This document shows positions 19,737-28,802 of a stretch of DNA of 64,000 nt, piece after piece. The stretch is from positions 62,001-126,000 of the forward strand of contig JABDLS010000058.1 of assembly GCA_013002885.1 (NCBI GenBank), in the 5' to 3' direction. The DNA comes from Gemmatimonadota bacterium (GTDB lineage: Bacteria; Gemmatimonadota; Gemmatimonadetes; Longimicrobiales; Gaopeijiaceae). Position 1 is the first letter of the stretch. Every line of letters begins with the position of its first letter. Below the pieces are notes generated by a model. That model searched no databases, was not told where the DNA came from, and saw nothing but the letters and a program-made list of their open reading frames with translations. The position numbers were made by a program, and so were the translations under genes.

Positions 19737-20438
19737 ATGGCTCAGAAACACCCCCGGTCCCGGCGCACCAGAAAGCAGTCGACGGATGATGGCGAAGATG
19801 CCTTCATCGCCTCGATACTCGACTTCAGCAACTGGGCCAAGGGCAACCAACAGCTTCTTACCGTAGCGGGCGTCGTGGCGGCGATCCTCGTGGCTGGTGG
19901 GCTCTACTACAACAGCTACCGGTCCCAGCTGACGGATCAGGCCACGGAACAGCTCGAGACCATCTACCAGTCGGTGGCAATCGACGACATCGAGGGCGCG
20001 AAGGTGGATCTCGCGACCTTCCTGGACCGTTTCGGAGGCACACCGTACGAAGCGGAAGCCCGACTGGTTCTCGGCGAACTCTATCTGGAAAGTGGGGAGC
20101 CACAGCAGGCCATGGCCGTGCTCGAGCCTCTGGGTTCGTCGCCTCGGGCCGCCATCGAACTCCAGGGTGCGGGCCTCCTGGCGGCCGCCTATGAGCAGGA
20201 AGAGCGCTGGCAAGAGGCCGAGGAAACGTATCTCGGCATCGCCGACCGCTCGGAACTCGACTTCCAGATCCGCGACGCGCTCGCAGCGGCCGCACGCATC
20301 CGTGCGGATCACCTGGATAATCCCGAGGGCGCCGTTGAGTTGTATGAGGAGGTCCTGGCGCAGCTGGAGGAGAACGCGCCCCAACGTGGAGAGTTCGAGA
20401 TGCGGATTCAGGAGATCCGGAGCAGCCAGAGCAGCTGA
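19737..20438 (+). CDS. Single-TM tetratricopeptide-repeat protein (YfgM-like architecture)
   Basis: One N-terminal TM (LLTVAGVVAAILVAGGLYY), then TPR-like helices. Confidence 0.7.
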   Translation: MAQKHPRSRRTRKQSTDDGEDAFIASILDFSNWAKGNQQLLTVAGVVAAILVAGGLYYNSYRSQLTDQATEQLETIYQSVAIDDIEGAKVDLATFLDRFGGTPYEAEARLVLGELYLESGEPQQAMAVLEPLGSSPRAAIELQGAGLLAAAYEQEERWQEAEETYLGIADRSELDFQIRDALAAAARIRADHLDNPEGAVELYEEVLAQLEENAPQRGEFEMRIQEIRSSQSS

Positions 20439-20502
20439 TCGGGACGTGATCCGCGTGCTGCCGGAAGGAGCTGCGAAACGGCGTCCACCTCGGGCTGGAT
20501 CA

Positions 20503-20530
20503 ACTTCGTATAATATATATTATGTTAACT
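20503..20530 (+). other. dif: Putative dif site (XerC/XerD chromosome-dimer resolution site)
   Basis: ACTTCGTATAATATATATTATGTTAACT: 11-bp XerC-type half, 6-bp centre, XerD-type half TTATGTTAACT; near-identical to recalled B. subtilis dif (ACTTCCTAGAATATATATTATGTAAACT), and right half close to E. coli dif (TTATGTTAAAT). AT-rich island between convergent genes at a strand-polarity switch. Confidence 0.88.
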
Positions 20531-20562
20531 CGCTTTTTCCGGGCCTGCCCTAGAAGCCCCTG

Positions 20563-21129
20563 CTATCGGCCCGTCGACCGGTACTGCCACGGCTCCACCG
20601 CTTCCACCCTCACGGCGGCGGTCCCCATCTCCACCATCCCCAGGCGAAGTGCAGCGGCGTAGGAAACGTCGAGGATACGTTCGTCGGGGTCTGCAAAGGG
20701 CCCACGGTCGTTCACGCGCAGGAGCGTGCTCCGACCATTGGCGAGGTTTGTGACGCGCACCCAGGAAGGAAGCGGAAGCGTCCGATGGGCTGCCGAGGGA
20801 GCGTGCATGTCGAAGGGCTCACCGCTGCTCGTACGGCGACCGTGAAATTTCTCCCCGTACCACGAGGCGACGCCCCGCTCGTCGTAGCCTTGGGACGTCT
20901 CGAGGACTCGATAGGTGCGTCCGCTCTGTTCGTACTCCTCCATGTTGCCGTACCGAGCCGGTGCTTCAACCGTTGGGCGCGGACTCGACCCGCCCGAGGC
21001 TGTCGCCTCCGAGCCTCCGGTGGCCGCGCCTGGAGTGCGGCCACGCTCGAGCTCGGCCGCGCCGACCAACGTACAGCCGGCCATGCTCGCCAAGCCCAGG
21101 ATCATCGTCAGCCGTTGAGCCCCTTCCAC
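20563..21129 (-). CDS. rlpA: Septal-ring lytic transglycosylase RlpA-family lipoprotein (DPBB domain)
   Basis: GVASWYGEKFHGRRTSSGEPFDMHAPSAAHRTLPLPSWVRVTNLANGRS..VRVNDRGPF; lipobox SMAGC; ATG at 21105 also possible. Confidence 0.88.
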   Translation of the reverse strand: MEGAQRLTMILGLASMAGCTLVGAAELERGRTPGAATGGSEATASGGSSPRPTVEAPARYGNMEEYEQSGRTYRVLETSQGYDERGVASWYGEKFHGRRTSSGEPFDMHAPSAAHRTLPLPSWVRVTNLANGRSTLLRVNDRGPFADPDERILDVSYAAALRLGMVEMGTAAVRVEAVEPWQYRSTGR

Positions 21130-21626
21130 CCCTTCACCTCCTTGTAGACCTTCCTCACCAGCTTTCGCTGCTTCTTCGATGACATCCGCGCCAACTTACC
21201 ACTGACAAACCGGCTGTCATCCGTCACCTCACGCAGAACTTTAACTCCTTCGGGAGGTTCGGGGATCACTTCGCTCTCATGCTCGAGTTCGATCTCGAGG
21301 AGTGCGAGGCCGTCGAGCGCTCCGAGGAAGCGGTCGAGTTCCCAGGGACCGAGCTTGAAGCGGATCTTCTCGATGGTCCGATCTTCGGCCGCCATGAGGA
21401 GAGCCTGGGCCACATCGTCCGGAACGGTCGTCTCGACTTCCTTTCGCCGGACCCCCTTCCCGCTCTTGCACGTCAAGCGCGGGCCCTCGGGCTCGCCGAA
21501 CCGGACACGGACGGACGGTTCGCCGTTGCGCACGTAGCCTTGCCGCAGGTGATATCCCTCCCCGAGGCCCACCCAGACGTGCTCGTCGACCTGCACCAGG
21601 AATCGGCGTTCGATCTCCCAGCCCAT
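21108..21626 (-). CDS. CYTH domain protein
   Basis: EIERRFLV N-terminus, alternating charged beta strands (RVRF, TCKSGKG). Confidence 0.88.
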   Translation of the reverse strand: MGWEIERRFLVQVDEHVWVGLGEGYHLRQGYVRNGEPSVRVRFGEPEGPRLTCKSGKGVRRKEVETTVPDDVAQALLMAAEDRTIEKIRFKLGPWELDRFLGALDGLALLEIELEHESEVIPEPPEGVKVLREVTDDSRFVSGKLARMSSKKQRKLVRKVYKEVKGWKGLNG

Positions 21627-21629
21627 GTC

Positions 21630-22355
21630 TCAGGCCGCCCTCGGCGAGTCGCCGGGCTTTTGCCCGAGAACCGCGATTCTCCGGCGAAGGATGGGGACGA
21701 AGTTCTGGGTCATACGTTCCACGGTCCGAAGCAAAGGAAGGTGTGACTCCGCATAGTAGGCTCGTTCGACCTGAAACCCGGCCTCGGTCATGAGGCGCTT
21801 CATCGTGGACATGGACTTGTAGTCGACGTGACTCACGTCTCGCTGGAGGATGATGTCACGATTCTTGAGGATTTCGAGAATATGGCCTCTATGGGGCGTC
21901 CACGTCACGAATCGTCCGCCGGGCTTGAGCAGCCGGAAGGCCTCTCTCGCCACCCGCTGAGAGTCGTCCGGGTACAGATGCTCGAAGAGGTCGGCGGCCA
22001 AAGCTACGTCGAAGGAGGAGCCTTCCAGCCCCGTCTCACCGGCGTCGGCGCACAGGAAGCGCACGTTCGTCCTGGGTTGGGCTTCGAGTTGCTCCCGGCA
22101 CAGATCGATGGACCGTTCACTGAAGTCGACACCCACGATCTCCCCTACCCTGTCGGCCAGGGCGAAGTCGAAGGTGCCCCACCCACAGCCGAGATCGACG
22201 ACGCGATCGCCTGGCTCAGGCTCGTGAATCTCCAGGACCTTCGCTACCCGGTAGCGCTGGAAGGCACTTTCGTGATCCACGAGATCGGCGCTCTCGAAGT
22301 AGTCGGACGAGTCGTAGAAGTCACGGCCGATGCGACCAGGCGCAGAGTCGGTCAC
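21630..22355 (-). CDS. Class I SAM-dependent methyltransferase
   Basis: VVDLGCGWGTFDFALADRVGEIVGVDFS; GTG start at 22355 forms a GTGA overlap with the upstream gene. Confidence 0.85.
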   Translation of the reverse strand: MTDSAPGRIGRDFYDSSDYFESADLVDHESAFQRYRVAKVLEIHEPEPGDRVVDLGCGWGTFDFALADRVGEIVGVDFSERSIDLCREQLEAQPRTNVRFLCADAGETGLEGSSFDVALAADLFEHLYPDDSQRVAREAFRLLKPGGRFVTWTPHRGHILEILKNRDIILQRDVSHVDYKSMSTMKRLMTEAGFQVERAYYAESHLPLLRTVERMTQNFVPILRRRIAVLGQKPGDSPRAA

Positions 22356-23077
22356 AGGCGTCCGAAGAGGTCCTGGAGCCGAAGCCACCACACGCGCCAC
22401 ACGGCCTCGCGGACAATGCGCTTGGACATCTTCGATGATCCCGTGTCGCGCTCGGTGAAGAGGATAGGTGACTCCACCAGGGTGAAGCCCGCCCGCCAGG
22501 CGCGGTATTTCAGCTCGATCTGGAAGGCGTATCCGTTGGACTGGACGCGGTCGAGGTCCACCGTTTCGAGGACCTCCCTCTTCCAACCGTTGAAGCCGCC
22601 GGTACCGTCTCGGACGGGCATCCGTGTGATGGTGCGCGCGTAAATGCTCCCGAAATAGCTGATCAGGAGGCGTGACATGGGCCAATTGGCCACCGTGACC
22701 CGCCCTTCGACGTACCGGGACCCGATCACGACGTCCGCCTGATCGAAGAGAGCCAGAAGCCGGGGAAGAGCGTCGGGGGGATGCGAGAAGTCGGCGTCCA
22801 TCTCGAAGAGGATGTCGTATCCTGCATCCAGCCCGAAGCGAAAGCCCGCCAGGTAGGCGCGTCCGAGACCTTCTTTTCCCGGTCGATGGAGCACCCTGAC
22901 CCTGGGATCCGCGGCGGCGAGCTCGTCGGCGATCTGGCCGGTACCGTCGGGAGAAGCGTCGTCGACGACGAGCACGTCGATTCGATCGTCCTGTGCGAGC
23001 ACCCGCGGCACGATGCGAGGCAGATTCTCCACCTCGTCGTACGTGGGGATGATGACGAGAATGCGCCGCTCGTTCAT
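22352..23077 (-). CDS. GT2 polyprenol monophosphomannose synthase-like glycosyltransferase
   Basis: VIIPTYDEVENLPRIV, VDDASPDGTGQIADEL, MDADFSHPP, GSRYVEG. Confidence 0.9.
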   Translation of the reverse strand: MNERRILVIIPTYDEVENLPRIVPRVLAQDDRIDVLVVDDASPDGTGQIADELAAADPRVRVLHRPGKEGLGRAYLAGFRFGLDAGYDILFEMDADFSHPPDALPRLLALFDQADVVIGSRYVEGRVTVANWPMSRLLISYFGSIYARTITRMPVRDGTGGFNGWKREVLETVDLDRVQSNGYAFQIELKYRAWRAGFTLVESPILFTERDTGSSKMSKRIVREAVWRVWWLRLQDLFGRL

Positions 23078-24000
23078 GGGCTCGAGTCGGGTGCGTGCGT
23101 CCGTGTCACATGTCCGGTCCAGAATGCCGCTGCAGGAACGACCTCCACGACCGTGGTCCAGAGGCGGGCGATGACCGCGACGGCACCAGCCGGCCCTGCT
23201 CCCAACTGGGGTGCCATGAGGGCCACCAGGAACCCCTCGCGTACACCGATGCCAGCAGGAGCGAACACCGCAAGGTACCCGAGGACGTACGCGGCGGCGA
23301 AGGCCGACGCCGTCGGGAGCAGCTCAGTCTCGAAGCCCAGGCTTCTCACCATCACCCAGAAAGCCAGAGCGTACGTGGCCCAGTTGGCGAGCCCGAGGAG
23401 GAACCACCCGGCGGCCCTTCCGGGCAGCAGATCCTCGGGCGGGGTCGACCGTGCGAGGCGGAACCAGAGCCCTACCACCCGGTGGAAGACAGGGGGCGCG
23501 AGACTCAACGCCAGGCCCCCAATGAGCACGCCGGGAATGACCCAAGGCCGGGCGCTCTCATCCGTGATGGTCCACAACGACGTGAGGCCGATGAGAGTCG
23601 CCGAGGCGAGCCCGATGCCCTGCCCCAACACAGCCGCTGCGGTGGCGGTGGAAGCCGGAATGCCACGCTCCCTTGAAAGGGCGACCAGGCCCGCGATCTG
23701 CCAGACCTTTCCGGGGACGTAGCGCCCGAGATTGGCAACCATGAAGAGCCGTATGCTGGTTGCTCCAGGCAGTGTTGCCCCACCGAGACCTCGAACGATG
23801 TGGCCCCAGACCAGTCCGGTACCGAAGTACCCGACGAGGAGCAGTATGCAGCTACCTCCGAAAAGGGCCCAGTCCACCGGCCAGCTGGCGATCTCGACAC
23901 CGCGCAACCGGGACGTCGTCAGACCGGCCTGAGCGGCGACGAACCACGTAACAATAATCGTGGCAACAAGTTGAGCTGCCAGCACGAGAATCTTTTTCAG
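23074..24000 (-). CDS. LPG-synthase-TM / UPF0104 flippase-like membrane protein
   Basis: Multi-TM protein with GRYVPGKVWQIAGLV and PAGIGVREGFLVALM motifs; start proposed at CTG (24000) with GGAGG 7 nt upstream. Confidence 0.75.
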   Translation of the reverse strand: MKKILVLAAQLVATIIVTWFVAAQAGLTTSRLRGVEIASWPVDWALFGGSCILLLVGYFGTGLVWGHIVRGLGGATLPGATSIRLFMVANLGRYVPGKVWQIAGLVALSRERGIPASTATAAAVLGQGIGLASATLIGLTSLWTITDESARPWVIPGVLIGGLALSLAPPVFHRVVGLWFRLARSTPPEDLLPGRAAGWFLLGLANWATYALAFWVMVRSLGFETELLPTASAFAAAYVLGYLAVFAPAGIGVREGFLVALMAPQLGAGPAGAVAVIARLWTTVVEVVPAAAFWTGHVTRTHAPDSSP

Positions 24001-26519
24001 GTCGCCGCCTCCGAAGTCCGCCGAGCGGCGAAGAGACTCCAGCCTCCCATGGCGGACAGCCCGAGGAGTACCAGCAGTGTCACCCAACGGCTTGCCGCGA
24101 GGAGGTCGGACTCGTACCACATCTCCACTGAGCTGGTCCCCGCTGGAACAGCCACCGCCCGCACGGCGTGGTAGGCGCGAAGCACGTCCGCCGGTTCACC
24201 GTCGACGGATGCCCTCCACGCCGGGAACCAGTTGTCCGCCACCACCAGGAGGGCCGGTCGGTCGCTCACCACCTCGAAAGCGACCATGTCGACCTCCCGC
24301 TCGATCCATCGAACCGACCCCTCGACGGGACCGCCTGAGAGCTCGACGGGCGGCGCCTGGGCCAGGACAGCTTCGACGGAGGGGTCGTGGGCCTCGCTGA
24401 GGATGTAGGCCACCGCCTCGTCATCGCCCTTTACCGTCGCGGCGCCCACCAGACGTGCCCTGGGAAGCCCTTGGTCAGCCAGAAGCGTGTGATACGTCTG
24501 CCCTCCGGCGAGTTGTGTTCGCGAGATGACGGGTCCCTGAGGTGCGGGACCCAACTCGATGTCGGGCCAGAGAATGTAGCGCACGTTGAGGATCTGGCGG
24601 ACGTTGGGATGGAGGAGGTTTTCAGGAAGGCCGGATCCCACCATCCCGATGAGCTCACGGTACCGGGAGAGATCGTTGGGATGATGCCCCGCGGCGAGCT
24701 CGATGCCGTGCATGGCCGGAGTCACGTCCTGTCCCCGTCCGGCCAGGGAGAGGAGGCGATACGGATCGTCGGTGTTCTCACGCTCGAGGATGGCCCTGAT
24801 ATTGGCGTCCGCCGCCGCCCACTGGTGGAAGTCGACGGTCTCGATGAAGGCACGGTCGATGCGAGCCGCGTCCACGGCCACGAGCGCCAGGAGGCCCACC
24901 AATCCCGCGATCGCGGGGATCCGCCTGTCCAGTAGGGCCCACACGAGCCCCGCTGCCGCAGCCGTCAGGAGCAACGCGATGAAGGCCCCCTGAGCGATGT
25001 TGGGAAGGTGCGCCTGTAGGATCTGGAGGCGGCGAGCGTCGATGCTCGAGTAGACCACCGAAGTCCAGAAGGAGGTGAAGGCGCCCGACCCCATGAGCAG
25101 CGCCAGGACGCCGACGACCCCTACCCCACCGAGGGCCACCCGTCGAGCCGTCTGGTGAGGAGTGACCTGGCCTTCGCCCTTCTTCCCCCCTTCCTCGGGC
25201 GGACCCTCGGCGGCCAGGTCGAAGATGCGGTCCACACCCAGCGAGGCCAGGGTGATGGCGCCGAAGCCGAACAGATACATGACCATGTCCGGGGCCCGGA
25301 ACAGCCGGATCCCAGGCAGGACCGCATAGAAGATGCTCCAGATGGGCGAGTGGGCCCCGAGGGCGAACCCCACGGCGAGCAGGCCAAGCACCGCGAAGAA
25401 CCAACGGAGCTGCTTCCGGCGAGCGCCCACAAAAGAGAGCGCGGCGAGGAGGAGGACCACGATCCCCGCGTACGAGTGGTTGTCGCGGGTGAAGTTCCGA
25501 CCCCAATACGTCCCCTCGGCCCACGCCGGTCCCCCGGCAGCGTTTCCGACGAACTCCGGAACGACGAGGGATACCACCTCTTCCGGGTGGAGAGACCACG
25601 AGCTCGACCAGGCCCGCCCGGACTCCCCGGCAGCCTCTCGGGTCGTCTGCACACGCCGTGAGTGCTCGGTGACGTACTCGATGGCGGGAACGAACTGGTA
25701 CGCGGATCCCGCCGCTCCCAGGACCGCTGCGGCCATGAAGAGGCCGAATCGTACGGCGCCCGCCCGGGTGCCGCCGGCCGAAGGCCCCGCAGACGCCGCG
25801 TCCTCGCTGTCCGGCCCATCGGCCGCGCCGACCTCCGTTACGACCTCATCGGTGCCGCGCCCGATCTGAACCGCCCGGAAGATGGCGTAGAGCCCGGCAC
25901 TCCCGAACAGGAAGTAGGCCATCTGGAAGTGGGTGGTGAACATGACCAACGCCACCACCAGGCCGATGGCGGCAAAGGAGCCCGAACTGGGCCGGGCATA
26001 GTGGCGTTCGGTCACCCAGAACAGCAGCGGGGCCAGCGCCGTGACGAAGATCTTCCCGTCGTGGCCGGGATGGACGAATCCGATGAGGAACGGCGCGAGC
26101 AGGTACGCCGTACCGCCCAGGAGGGCCGCTGCCCTGGAGCAGCCGATGGATCGCGTCCAACCGAAGAAGAAGAGTCCGGATGCGAAGACGTGAAGGACCA
26201 GCTTCCAACCCAGCGCCCGATAGGTCTCGGTGAGGAGCAGGAGGAGGACCGACGGAGGATACAGTGAGTCCCCGGCACTCAGCGCTTCGAGGAACGGCGT
26301 TCCACCGAGAATGTGGGGCGCCCATCCCGGGACCCTCCCGAGGCTGGAGAGCGCCTGTGCGTAAAGGTCCCGGGCCACGTAGCCCAGACCCATCGTATCG
26401 CCGCCGAACAACATGCGATCCGTGAGAACGAACTCGCGGAAGAGGAAGGCGGTGAGCACGGCGTACAGAGCCGTGGGTAGCCAGCGTGGGACGTCGGGGG
26501 TGATGGGCTTCTTCGACAC
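23997..26519 (-). CDS. YfhO-family polytopic membrane protein
   Basis: GGDTMGLGY..LYPP..; many TM helices; YfhO-like C-terminal soluble domain (VVADNWFPAWRASVDGEPADVLRAYHAVRAVAVPAG). Confidence 0.85.
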   Translation of the reverse strand: MSKKPITPDVPRWLPTALYAVLTAFLFREFVLTDRMLFGGDTMGLGYVARDLYAQALSSLGRVPGWAPHILGGTPFLEALSAGDSLYPPSVLLLLLTETYRALGWKLVLHVFASGLFFFGWTRSIGCSRAAALLGGTAYLLAPFLIGFVHPGHDGKIFVTALAPLLFWVTERHYARPSSGSFAAIGLVVALVMFTTHFQMAYFLFGSAGLYAIFRAVQIGRGTDEVVTEVGAADGPDSEDAASAGPSAGGTRAGAVRFGLFMAAAVLGAAGSAYQFVPAIEYVTEHSRRVQTTREAAGESGRAWSSSWSLHPEEVVSLVVPEFVGNAAGGPAWAEGTYWGRNFTRDNHSYAGIVVLLLAALSFVGARRKQLRWFFAVLGLLAVGFALGAHSPIWSIFYAVLPGIRLFRAPDMVMYLFGFGAITLASLGVDRIFDLAAEGPPEEGGKKGEGQVTPHQTARRVALGGVGVVGVLALLMGSGAFTSFWTSVVYSSIDARRLQILQAHLPNIAQGAFIALLLTAAAAGLVWALLDRRIPAIAGLVGLLALVAVDAARIDRAFIETVDFHQWAAADANIRAILERENTDDPYRLLSLAGRGQDVTPAMHGIELAAGHHPNDLSRYRELIGMVGSGLPENLLHPNVRQILNVRYILWPDIELGPAPQGPVISRTQLAGGQTYHTLLADQGLPRARLVGAATVKGDDEAVAYILSEAHDPSVEAVLAQAPPVELSGGPVEGSVRWIEREVDMVAFEVVSDRPALLVVADNWFPAWRASVDGEPADVLRAYHAVRAVAVPAGTSSVEMWYESDLLAASRWVTLLVLLGLSAMGGWSLFAARRTSEAAT

Positions 26520-27638
26520 CTAGGCGGACCTGCGGATTCGAATGAGTTCCTCGTAGATCTCGAGATGGCGATCGGCCAGTCGAGTGTTGCTCCACCGTTC
26601 GACGACGAGCCGCCGTGCGCGAGCCCCCAGCTCAGGAAGGTCGCTTCGCGATAGCAGTACCGAAACGCACTGGGCGAGGTCCTCGGGACTCGCCGGTGCG
26701 AAGAGGCCTCCGACGCTCTCGTCGACGATTTCGGGGAGACCGCCCACCCGGGAGGCCGCCACCGGGATCTCGCACGACATGCATTCGAGTGCCGCCACCG
26801 ACGTCGCCTCCATGAGAGACGGGAATACCGCGAGCTCCGCCGAGGACAGGAGCCCCGGCATTTCGTCGTGGGCACGCGCGCCCAGGAATCGAAGGCGATC
26901 GGAGACGCCCAATTCACCGGCCAGGCGCTCGAGCCGATCTCGCTCGGGGCCGTCCCCGACGATGACCGCCTCCACGTCGACCGAGCGGGCGATGAGCGGC
27001 AGAGCCCGCACGAGGTATTCGACGCCGTTCTTCTCGAAGAGCCGCCGTGGCACCACGATCCGCCTCCGCCCCGCGGATGGAGGCCCCAGGGAGGGCGCCA
27101 CGGGCCGGAAGAGCGACGTCTCCACACCGTTCGTCACCGGTTCTACGCTGATGCCGCGCGCGAGCCCTTCCGCCACGTCGGCGATCTCACGGCTTGCGGC
27201 CAGGTTCTTGTCTGTCGAACGGAGCAACCGACCCAGCAGAGTTCGCCAACCGGGCTTCTGAGCGAGCCGGAGGAAGTGTGACGTGTGCCAGGTGGCGACC
27301 AGGGGAACACCCCGAAAGGCCCGAGCGAGCTGCATGGGCATTACCGATTGGAACGCCTGAGCATGAAGGACGTCGGCGCCCAGGGACGCCTTCAATGTCC
27401 TGCGTACGGAGCCCGCTGCGTGACCCGCCCATCCGGCCGTCGACTTGCCTGGGAACCACGTTCTCCAGACGTGGACTCCTTCCCTCACCTCGTAGCGCGG
27501 CACCTCGGGCTTCGAGTGCGACGTGACGACGTCGACACGGTGGCCGCGTTCAGCGAGCGCTCGGCAAAGAAAGCGCACATGGCTCTCCAACCCGCCGACT
27601 TCGGGTGGGTAGTAGACACAGTGCATGACAATCTTCAC
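26520..27638 (-). CDS. GT4-family glycosyltransferase
   Basis: YYPPEVGGLESHVRFLCRALAERGHRVDVVT; VPRRLFEKNGVEYLVRAL; EATSVAALECMSCEIPVAASRVGGLPEIV. Confidence 0.9.
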   Translation of the reverse strand: MKIVMHCVYYPPEVGGLESHVRFLCRALAERGHRVDVVTSHSKPEVPRYEVREGVHVWRTWFPGKSTAGWAGHAAGSVRRTLKASLGADVLHAQAFQSVMPMQLARAFRGVPLVATWHTSHFLRLAQKPGWRTLLGRLLRSTDKNLAASREIADVAEGLARGISVEPVTNGVETSLFRPVAPSLGPPSAGRRRIVVPRRLFEKNGVEYLVRALPLIARSVDVEAVIVGDGPERDRLERLAGELGVSDRLRFLGARAHDEMPGLLSSAELAVFPSLMEATSVAALECMSCEIPVAASRVGGLPEIVDESVGGLFAPASPEDLAQCVSVLLSRSDLPELGARARRLVVERWSNTRLADRHLEIYEELIRIRRSA

Positions 27639-27650
27639 CGCACCGTTTCC

Positions 27651-28802
27651 TCAGCCATCCCAGTCCGTCGTCTCCCGTGGGCGTCCGGTGAGCTCGGACA
27701 CCACGATGTCGGCGATTCGCTCCCCGGCGCGGCCGTCGCCGTAGGGATTGGCCGCAGCCATAGCGCGATCGCCGGCCAGAAAGGCCTTTGCCCGGCCGGC
27801 GATCAGCTCGGCGTCGGTCCCGACCAGCTCCGCTACGCCGGCTGCGACCCCCTCGGGCCGCTCGGTGACGTCCCGAAGGACGAGGACCGGGACGCCGAAC
27901 GTCGGGGCCTCCTCCTGGATGCCACCGGAGTCGGTCAGGACCAGATGGGCGTGGCCCAGAGCCGAAACCAGATCGAAGTAGTCCAGCGGGTCCGTCATTG
28001 TGATTCGTGGGTGCCCGGACAGCACTTCCCGGGCCGGTGCCTGGACGTTCGGGTTGGGGTGGACCGGATAGAGCACGACGACGTCGTGGTGCTCGTCGGC
28101 GATCTGTCGGACCCCCTGGAAGACGCGGCGCAGGGGCTCGCCGAAGGACTCCCGGCGGTGGGCCGTGAGGAGGATGAGCCGGGCGTCTCCTCCGAGGACG
28201 ATGTCGCGGAGGGCATCGTTGCTGATGGAGCGGTCCAAGCCGGCTACCGAGTGGAGGGCGTCGACCACGGTGTTCCCGGTCACGCGAACACGGCTCGCCG
28301 GGGCATTCTCGGCCAAGAGCAGGTCGCGGGCATGGCGGGTCGGCGCAAAGTGATGATCGGCGACGACGTCGGTCAGGCGACGTAGCACCTCTTCCGGGAA
28401 TGGGGCGGCCTTGTCGCCGGACCGGAGACCGGCTTCCACATGGCCCACGGGAATCCGCTCAAAGAAGCCCACGAGGGCGCCGGTGAAGACCGTGGCCGTG
28501 TCGCCCTGTACCAGGAGCATATCCGGGTCGAAATCGCGTACGGCTTCCCGGAGACCGTCCAGCGTCCGCTGTACGACGTCGTAGAGGGTCTGCCCCTCCT
28601 GCATTATGGCCAGGTCGTAGTGGGCCTTCATCTCGAAGGCATTGAGGACCTGATCCACCAGCTCGGTGTGCTGACCCGTGAACGCCACCCGAGTCTCCAC
28701 GTCGGCGGCGTGGCGGGCGAGGGCGGCTACCACGGGAGCCATCTTGATGGCTTCGGGCCGTGTGCCCACCACCACCAGGACCCGATGCGTGGCGATGGTC
28801 AG
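27651..28802 (-). CDS. wecB: UDP-N-acetylglucosamine 2-epimerase (non-hydrolysing)
   Basis: VVVGTRPEAIKMAPVVAAL, TGQHTELVDQVL, VQGDTATVFTGAL, HVEAGLRSGDK, TDSGGIQEEAP. No ATG/GTG/TTG at the expected start; CTG at 28802 or a nearby non-AUG start proposed. Confidence 0.9.
   Translation of the reverse strand: MTIATHRVLVVVGTRPEAIKMAPVVAALARHAADVETRVAFTGQHTELVDQVLNAFEMKAHYDLAIMQEGQTLYDVVQRTLDGLREAVRDFDPDMLLVQGDTATVFTGALVGFFERIPVGHVEAGLRSGDKAAPFPEEVLRRLTDVVADHHFAPTRHARDLLLAENAPASRVRVTGNTVVDALHSVAGLDRSISNDALRDIVLGGDARLILLTAHRRESFGEPLRRVFQGVRQIADEHHDVVVLYPVHPNPNVQAPAREVLSGHPRITMTDPLDYFDLVSALGHAHLVLTDSGGIQEEAPTFGVPVLVLRDVTERPEGVAAGVAELVGTDAELIAGRAKAFLAGDRAMAAANPYGDGRAGERIADIVVSELTGRPRETTDWDG

Noticed and set aside
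20501-20513. loxP-like half site AACTTCGTATA
   Set aside because: Only one arm matches loxP; the right arm and 28-bp spacing fit a XerC/XerD dif site instead.
20509-20514. Perfect TATAAT -10 promoter hexamer
   Set aside because: No -35 element at about 17 bp and it lies between two convergent genes; better explained as part of the dif core.
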